Part shown: positions 4,826 through 8,593 of the stretch, one piece after another | Position numbering within the stretch: the first letter of the stretch is position 1 | Layout of the letters: each line of letters starts with the position of its first letter | From: Clostridium sp. UBA4746 | Lineage (GTDB): Bacteria; Bacillota; Clostridia; Clostridiales; Clostridiaceae | Length of the DNA stretch: 8,593 nt | Reading direction: 5' to 3' | Assembly (NCBI GenBank): GCA_002403785.1 | Contig: DHIM01000043.1 | Coordinates: 5,687 to 14,279, forward strand | The notes under the pieces: generated by a model | The model's database searches: none | What the model saw: the letters and a program-made list of their open reading frames with translations, nothing else | Told to the model about the DNA's origin: nothing | Program-made: the position numbers and the translations under genes

Positions 4826-6487
4826 ATGGAAATTAAAACCATTTCATCAAATTTCATAAGAAACATTGTTTTAGAAGATATAGAAAGCGGAAAGCACAAA
4901 AAAATTATTACTCGTTTTCCACCAGAACCAAACGGATATTTACACATTGGCCATGCAAAGTCAATTATTTTAAACTTTGAATTAGCAGATCAATTTAATG
5001 GTAAGACAAACCTACGTTTTGATGATACCAATCCAGCAAAAGAAGATAAAGAGTACGTAAGCTCCATAGAAGAAGATGTAAAATGGCTTGGATATAAGTG
5101 GGATAACCTATTCTTTGCTTCAGACTATTTTGATGAAATGTATAAGCGGGCTGTATTATTAATAAAGAAAGGCAAAGCTTATATTTGTGATTTAACAGCT
5201 GAAGAGATGAAAGAGTACAGGGGTACTTTAAGAGAGCCAGGGAAAGAAAGCCCATTCATAAATAGAACTGTAGAAGAAAACCTAGACTTATTTGACCGTA
5301 TGAGAAAAGGTGAATTCAAGGATGGTGCAAAGGTTGTAAGGGCAAGAATAGATATGAGTTCTCCTAATATAAACATGCGAGATCCAATAATTTATCGTAT
5401 ATCTCATGCGGTGCATCATAATACAGGAGATAAATGGTGTATTTATCCAATGTATGATTATGCTCATCCAATAGAAGATGCAATTGAAGGAATAACACAT
5501 TCGATTTGTACCTTAGAATTTGAAGATCATCGTCCGTTATATGATTGGGTTGTAAACAATTGCGAAATGGAAAACAAACCAAGACAGATTGAATTCGCAA
5601 GATTAAATATAACAAATACAGTAATGAGTAAAAGAAATCTTAAGCAATTAGTAGATGAGAAAGTTGTAGATGGTTGGGATGATCCACGTATGCCAACTGT
5701 AGCAGGACTTAGGCGTCGTGGTTACACACCTGAAGCTATACGTAATTTTTGCAGAGAAATTGGAGTTGCAAAGGCTAGCAGTACTGTAGATGGCAGAATG
5801 TTAGAGCATTTTATAAGAGAAGATTTAAGTCTTAAAACTCCTAGAACTATGGCAATTTTAAAGCCATTAAAGGTAGTTATTACAAATTACCCAGAAGCTC
5901 AGGTAGAAATGCTTACAATTGAGAATAATCAAGATGTTCCAGAAATGGGAACTCGTCAAGTTTCGTTCTCTAGAGAAATATATATAGAGCAAGAAGATTT
6001 CATGGAAAATCCACCAAAAAAATACTTCAGATTGTTTATAGGTAATGAAGTAAGACTCAAAGGTGCATACTTCATAAAATGTAATGAGGTAGTTAAAGAT
6101 TCAGATGGAAATGTATGTGAGTTGCATTGTACTTATGATCCAGAGACTAAAAGTGGTAGTGGATTTACAGGTAGGAAAGTTAAAGGAACAATTCATTTTG
6201 TAGATGCAATAAATGCAGTTCCAGCAGAATTTAGATTATATGAACCTCTAATACTCGACGAGAAACAAGAAGAAGGAAAAACATTTTTAGATCAAATAAA
6301 CCCAGATTCCATAGAAATAGTACAAGGGTTTATAGAACCTAATATCAAAGATTCAAAACCACAAGATAGATTCCAATTTTTCAGACATGGATATTTTAAT
6401 GTAGATTCTAAATACACAACCGATGGTAAAATGGTGTTTAATAGAATAGTATCTTTAAAAAGTTCTTTTAAAATACAAAAACAATAA
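4826..6487 (+). CDS. glnS: Glutaminyl-tRNA synthetase
   Basis: This 553-residue class I aminoacyl-tRNA synthetase joins glutamine to tRNA-Gln in the cytoplasm. It has the GlnRS-type nucleotide signature PPEPNGYLHIGHAKS (32-46) with HIGH at 40-43, and the KMSKS-equivalent VMSKR (266-270). Between them are DDTNP (66-70) and CIYPMYDYAHPIEDAIEGITHS (205-226), typical of GlnRS rather than GluRS. The last 210 residues form the two-barrel anticodon-binding region. Length equals that of the E. coli enzyme (554). AGGAAGG (4811-4817) lies 8 bases before the ATG. Most Firmicutes make Gln-tRNA with GluRS plus GatCAB, and bacterial GlnRS is thought to derive from eukaryotes by transfer, so its presence marks a clostridial lineage that acquired it. 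Base composition looks like the surroundings, so any transfer is old. It faces thrS across a shared terminator. Confidence 0.97.
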   Translation: MEIKTISSNFIRNIVLEDIESGKHKKIITRFPPEPNGYLHIGHAKSIILNFELADQFNGKTNLRFDDTNPAKEDKEYVSSIEEDVKWLGYKWDNLFFASDYFDEMYKRAVLLIKKGKAYICDLTAEEMKEYRGTLREPGKESPFINRTVEENLDLFDRMRKGEFKDGAKVVRARIDMSSPNINMRDPIIYRISHAVHHNTGDKWCIYPMYDYAHPIEDAIEGITHSICTLEFEDHRPLYDWVVNNCEMENKPRQIEFARLNITNTVMSKRNLKQLVDEKVVDGWDDPRMPTVAGLRRRGYTPEAIRNFCREIGVAKASSTVDGRMLEHFIREDLSLKTPRTMAILKPLKVVITNYPEAQVEMLTIENNQDVPEMGTRQVSFSREIYIEQEDFMENPPKKYFRLFIGNEVRLKGAYFIKCNEVVKDSDGNVCELHCTYDPETKSGSGFTGRKVKGTIHFVDAINAVPAEFRLYEPLILDEKQEEGKTFLDQINPDSIEIVQGFIEPNIKDSKPQDRFQFFRHGYFNVDSKYTTDGKMVFNRIVSLKSSFKIQKQ

Positions 6488-6527
6488 AAATCCAGTACAA
6501 GATTTTATCTTGTACTGGATTTTTATT
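6483..6527. terminator. Bidirectional intrinsic terminator between glnS and thrS
   Basis: A perfect 21-bp inverted repeat (6483-6503 with 6507-6527) has a TTT loop. Its core is ATCCAGTACAAGAT paired with its complement. A-runs on the left and T-runs on the right give a U-tract in both directions, so it can end both converging transcripts. The stem contains the glnS stop codon (6485-6487) and ends one base before the thrS stop (6531-6529). Confidence 0.93.
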
Positions 6528-6528
6528 A

Positions 6529-8466
6529 TTATAATACTTTAGTATCTATTTCTTCTTTAATTCTTGTTATAAATGCATCTAGTGCAATTGCACCTTCATC
6601 GCCATTTTTACGGCTTCTAACAGAAACTTCAGCTAGTTCCGCTTCTTTTTCACCAACTATTAGTAGGAAAGGAGATCTTTCATTACGAGCTTCGCGAATC
6701 TTGTATCCGATTTTTTCTGCTCTAAAGTCTGCGGAAGTCCTAATTCCTGATTCCTTTAATTTAGCGACTACCTTATCTGCATAATCATGATACTTCTCAG
6801 AAATAGGTAATACCTTAACTTGTAGTGGTGCAAGCCAAGTTGGGAAAGCACCAGCATATTTTTCTATAAGCATTGCAAGTGTTCTCTCGTAGCAACCAAG
6901 AGAAGTTCTATGGATAACATATGGACGTTTTTTAACTCCATCTTTATCAATATAACTCATATCGAATCTATCTGGTAGTGAGAAGTCAATTTGCACGGTA
7001 ATTATAGTATCTTCTTTACCATAAACATTTTTAAACTGTAAATCAAGTTTAGGGCCGTAGAAAGCAGCTTCACCAATAGCTTCTTTATAGTCTATTTTAA
7101 GATCATCTAGTATGACTTTCATCTTAGATTCAGTTAGTGACCAGGCTTCAGGGTTATCAATATACTTTTCTTTGTTATTCGGATCCCATTTTGAAAATCT
7201 ATAAGTAACATCATTTTCGATTCCAAGTGTTTTCATCATATAATTAATTAAATCAACAACACCTTTAAATTCATCTTCTAATTGATCTGGTCTAACTATT
7301 AAATGACCCTCAGAGATAGTGAACTGACGAACTCTAGTAAGACCATGCATTTCACCTGAAGATTCATTTCTAAATAATGTTGAAGTTTCTGCGTATCTAA
7401 TTGGAAGGTCGCGATAACTTTTCTGATCTGCATTATAAATTGTAAATTGGAATGGACATGTCATAGGGCGTAGTGCCATAACATCTTCACCCTTAGTTTC
7501 ATCACCAAGAACAAACATTCCATCTTTATAATGATCCCAATGGCCAGATACTTTATATAATTCGCTCTTAGCCATTAGTGGGGTCTTAGTTATAACATAA
7601 CCTCTTTTCTCTTCCTCATCTTCAACAAAACGTTGTAATAACTGGATTACCCTTGCACCATTAGGCATAAGTAAAGGTAAACCTTGACCTATAATTTCTG
7701 ATGTAGTAAAGAATTTGAGTTCTCGTCCAAGCTTATTATGGTCTCTTTTTTTAGCATCTTCCATTTTTTCTATATGAGCATCTAAATCAGATTTTTTTGT
7801 GAAAGCTGTTCCGTATATACGACTAAGCATTTTATTTTTCTCGTTACCTCTCCAGTAAGCTCCTGCAACTTGAGTAAGTTTAAAGGCTTTTACATACTTT
7901 GTTGACATTAAATGTGGTCCTGCACAAAGATCTGTAAATTCACCATGTTTGTAGAAAGATAAAACTGCATCTACCGGTAGGTCTTCAATTAATTGAACTT
8001 TAAAATTTTCATCTTTCTCTCCCATAAAAGCAATAGCTTCAGATCTTTTAAGTTCAAATCTTTCTATTGGCAAGTCTTCTTTAACAATTTTTTTCATTTC
8101 ATATTCTATTAATTTAATATCCTCAGCAGAGAAGGAATTCTGTTTATCAAAATCGTAGTAGAATCCGTCATCTATAGAAGGCCCAATGGCAAGTTTAGTA
8201 TTTGGAAATAATCTCTTTACAGCTTGTGCTAGGATATGAGTAGCGGTATGTCTAAAGGCTTTTTTACCTTCGTCACTATCGAAAGTTAATATACTAAGGT
8301 CACAGTCCTCAGTTATTTTATAGCGTAAATCTACAGTTTTACCGTTTACCGTACCAGCGCAAGCAACTCTTGCAAGACCCTCGCTAATATCTTTTGCAAT
8401 TTCGATTACAGTAATTCCAGATTCGCAAGACTTAATTGAACCATCTTTTAGTTTAATATTTACCAT
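6529..8466 (-). CDS. thrS: Threonyl-tRNA synthetase
   Basis: This 645-residue class II enzyme charges tRNA-Thr and clears mischarged Ser-tRNA. It has the full bacterial domain order. A TGS domain spans about 1-62. The N2 editing domain has HTATH (73-77) and CAGPH (181-185), the residues matching E. coli H73, H77, C182 and H186. The catalytic core spans about 245-540, and the anticodon-binding domain about 545-645. The zinc ligands of the catalytic site are present: C337 in MTCPFQ, H388 in SEGHL and H519 in VIHRTS. Motif 2 is ETSTLFRNE (360-368) and motif 3 ends in GCYERT. The wording around these sites departs from the common MNCPGH, QDDAH and HRAILGS forms, suggesting a distinct ThrRS subfamily. 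The ATG at 8466 has AAGGGG (8480-8475) 8 bases upstream and gives the normal TGS start. Control is probably by the terminator upstream. Confidence 0.97.
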   Translation of the reverse strand: MVNIKLKDGSIKSCESGITVIEIAKDISEGLARVACAGTVNGKTVDLRYKITEDCDLSILTFDSDEGKKAFRHTATHILAQAVKRLFPNTKLAIGPSIDDGFYYDFDKQNSFSAEDIKLIEYEMKKIVKEDLPIERFELKRSEAIAFMGEKDENFKVQLIEDLPVDAVLSFYKHGEFTDLCAGPHLMSTKYVKAFKLTQVAGAYWRGNEKNKMLSRIYGTAFTKKSDLDAHIEKMEDAKKRDHNKLGRELKFFTTSEIIGQGLPLLMPNGARVIQLLQRFVEDEEEKRGYVITKTPLMAKSELYKVSGHWDHYKDGMFVLGDETKGEDVMALRPMTCPFQFTIYNADQKSYRDLPIRYAETSTLFRNESSGEMHGLTRVRQFTISEGHLIVRPDQLEDEFKGVVDLINYMMKTLGIENDVTYRFSKWDPNNKEKYIDNPEAWSLTESKMKVILDDLKIDYKEAIGEAAFYGPKLDLQFKNVYGKEDTIITVQIDFSLPDRFDMSYIDKDGVKKRPYVIHRTSLGCYERTLAMLIEKYAGAFPTWLAPLQVKVLPISEKYHDYADKVVAKLKESGIRTSADFRAEKIGYKIREARNERSPFLLIVGEKEAELAEVSVRSRKNGDEGAIALDAFITRIKEEIDTKVL

Positions 8467-8553
8467 TTAAATTACCCCTTCCTTTTATCTCAGGTGTATA
8501 CAGCAGATTTAAAAAAAATATGTTAAATTTACATAATTATATTTTTTTAAAAT

Positions 8554-8591
8554 AAAAAAATCCCGTCCCAATTCTAACTATAGAATTGGGA
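8554..8591 (-). terminator. Intrinsic terminator in the thrS leader, probable 3' end of a T-box riboswitch
   Basis: On the reverse strand TCCCAATTCTA (8591-8581) pairs perfectly with TAGAATTGGGA (8576-8566) over a 4-base loop. Then come CGGGA and seven T (8560-8554). It ends 87 bases before the thrS start on the same strand. The GGGACGGGA-T run is typical of T-box terminators, and thrS is commonly T-box controlled in Firmicutes. The specifier loop and the conserved T-box sequence would lie beyond the window edge, so the riboswitch is inferred. A terminator of an upstream gene is the alternative, but no good promoter with a -35 box is seen between it and thrS. Confidence 0.6.
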
Positions 8592-8593
8592 GA

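Noticed and set aside
4714..5615. Several minus-strand open frames of 65-86 codons over glnS and its upstream region
   Set aside because: They shadow the glnS coding sequence in other frames and show no recognisable protein motif or initiation signal.
8536..8541. TATAAT on the minus strand as a thrS promoter
   Set aside because: The expected -35 position falls in GGGATT next to the terminator tail, with no match to the consensus.

Overview
The window is AT-rich (about one third G+C by eye) and reads as chromosomal DNA of a low-GC Gram-positive anaerobe, most likely a Clostridium or a relative among the Clostridia. Supporting this are strong AGGAGG-like ribosome binding sites, sigma-A type promoters, a probable T-box type terminator ahead of thrS, and a stand-alone glutaminyl-tRNA synthetase, which some Clostridia carry although most Firmicutes lack it. 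No insertion sequence, CRISPR array, phage gene, rRNA or tRNA gene was seen.

Left part (1-4528): a small accessory cluster that looks like sugar metabolism plus regulation. A truncated, RmlD-like short-chain dehydrogenase (1-787, minus) diverges from a UPF0303/YBR137W-type protein (953-1423, plus). On the plus strand there follow a Cof-type HAD phosphatase (1567-2466), a DeoR-family repressor with a TTG start (2611-3372) and a Gfo/Idh/MocA oxidoreductase (3491-4528). The gaps between these genes are 118 to 165 bases, too wide for a tightly coupled operon, and each holds symmetric or repeated DNA. These are overlapping divergent promoters with a 12-bp direct repeat, a 20-bp inverted repeat enclosing a promoter, an array of four 20-bp tandem units just before the DeoR gene, and an 8-bp inverted repeat before the oxidoreductase. 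The DeoR protein is the obvious candidate to read some of these sites, but no site is proven.

Middle (4529-4825): a 297-base gap with a 26-codon open stretch that may be the decayed tail of a lost gene, a weak AT-rich terminator-like hairpin and a possible extended -10 promoter for the next gene.

Right part (4826-8593): two aminoacyl-tRNA synthetase genes, glnS (plus) and thrS (minus), converge on one 21-bp-stem bidirectional terminator. The thrS leader, at the window's right edge, shows an intrinsic terminator whose GGGACGGGA tail suggests the end of a T-box riboswitch. The ThrRS has non-standard wording around its catalytic zinc site while keeping the metal ligands and the editing-site residues.

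The genes themselves belong to known families. The least explained material is in the intergenic DNA, above all the 20-bp repeat array at 2470-2549 and the promoter-containing inverted repeat at 1431-1538.
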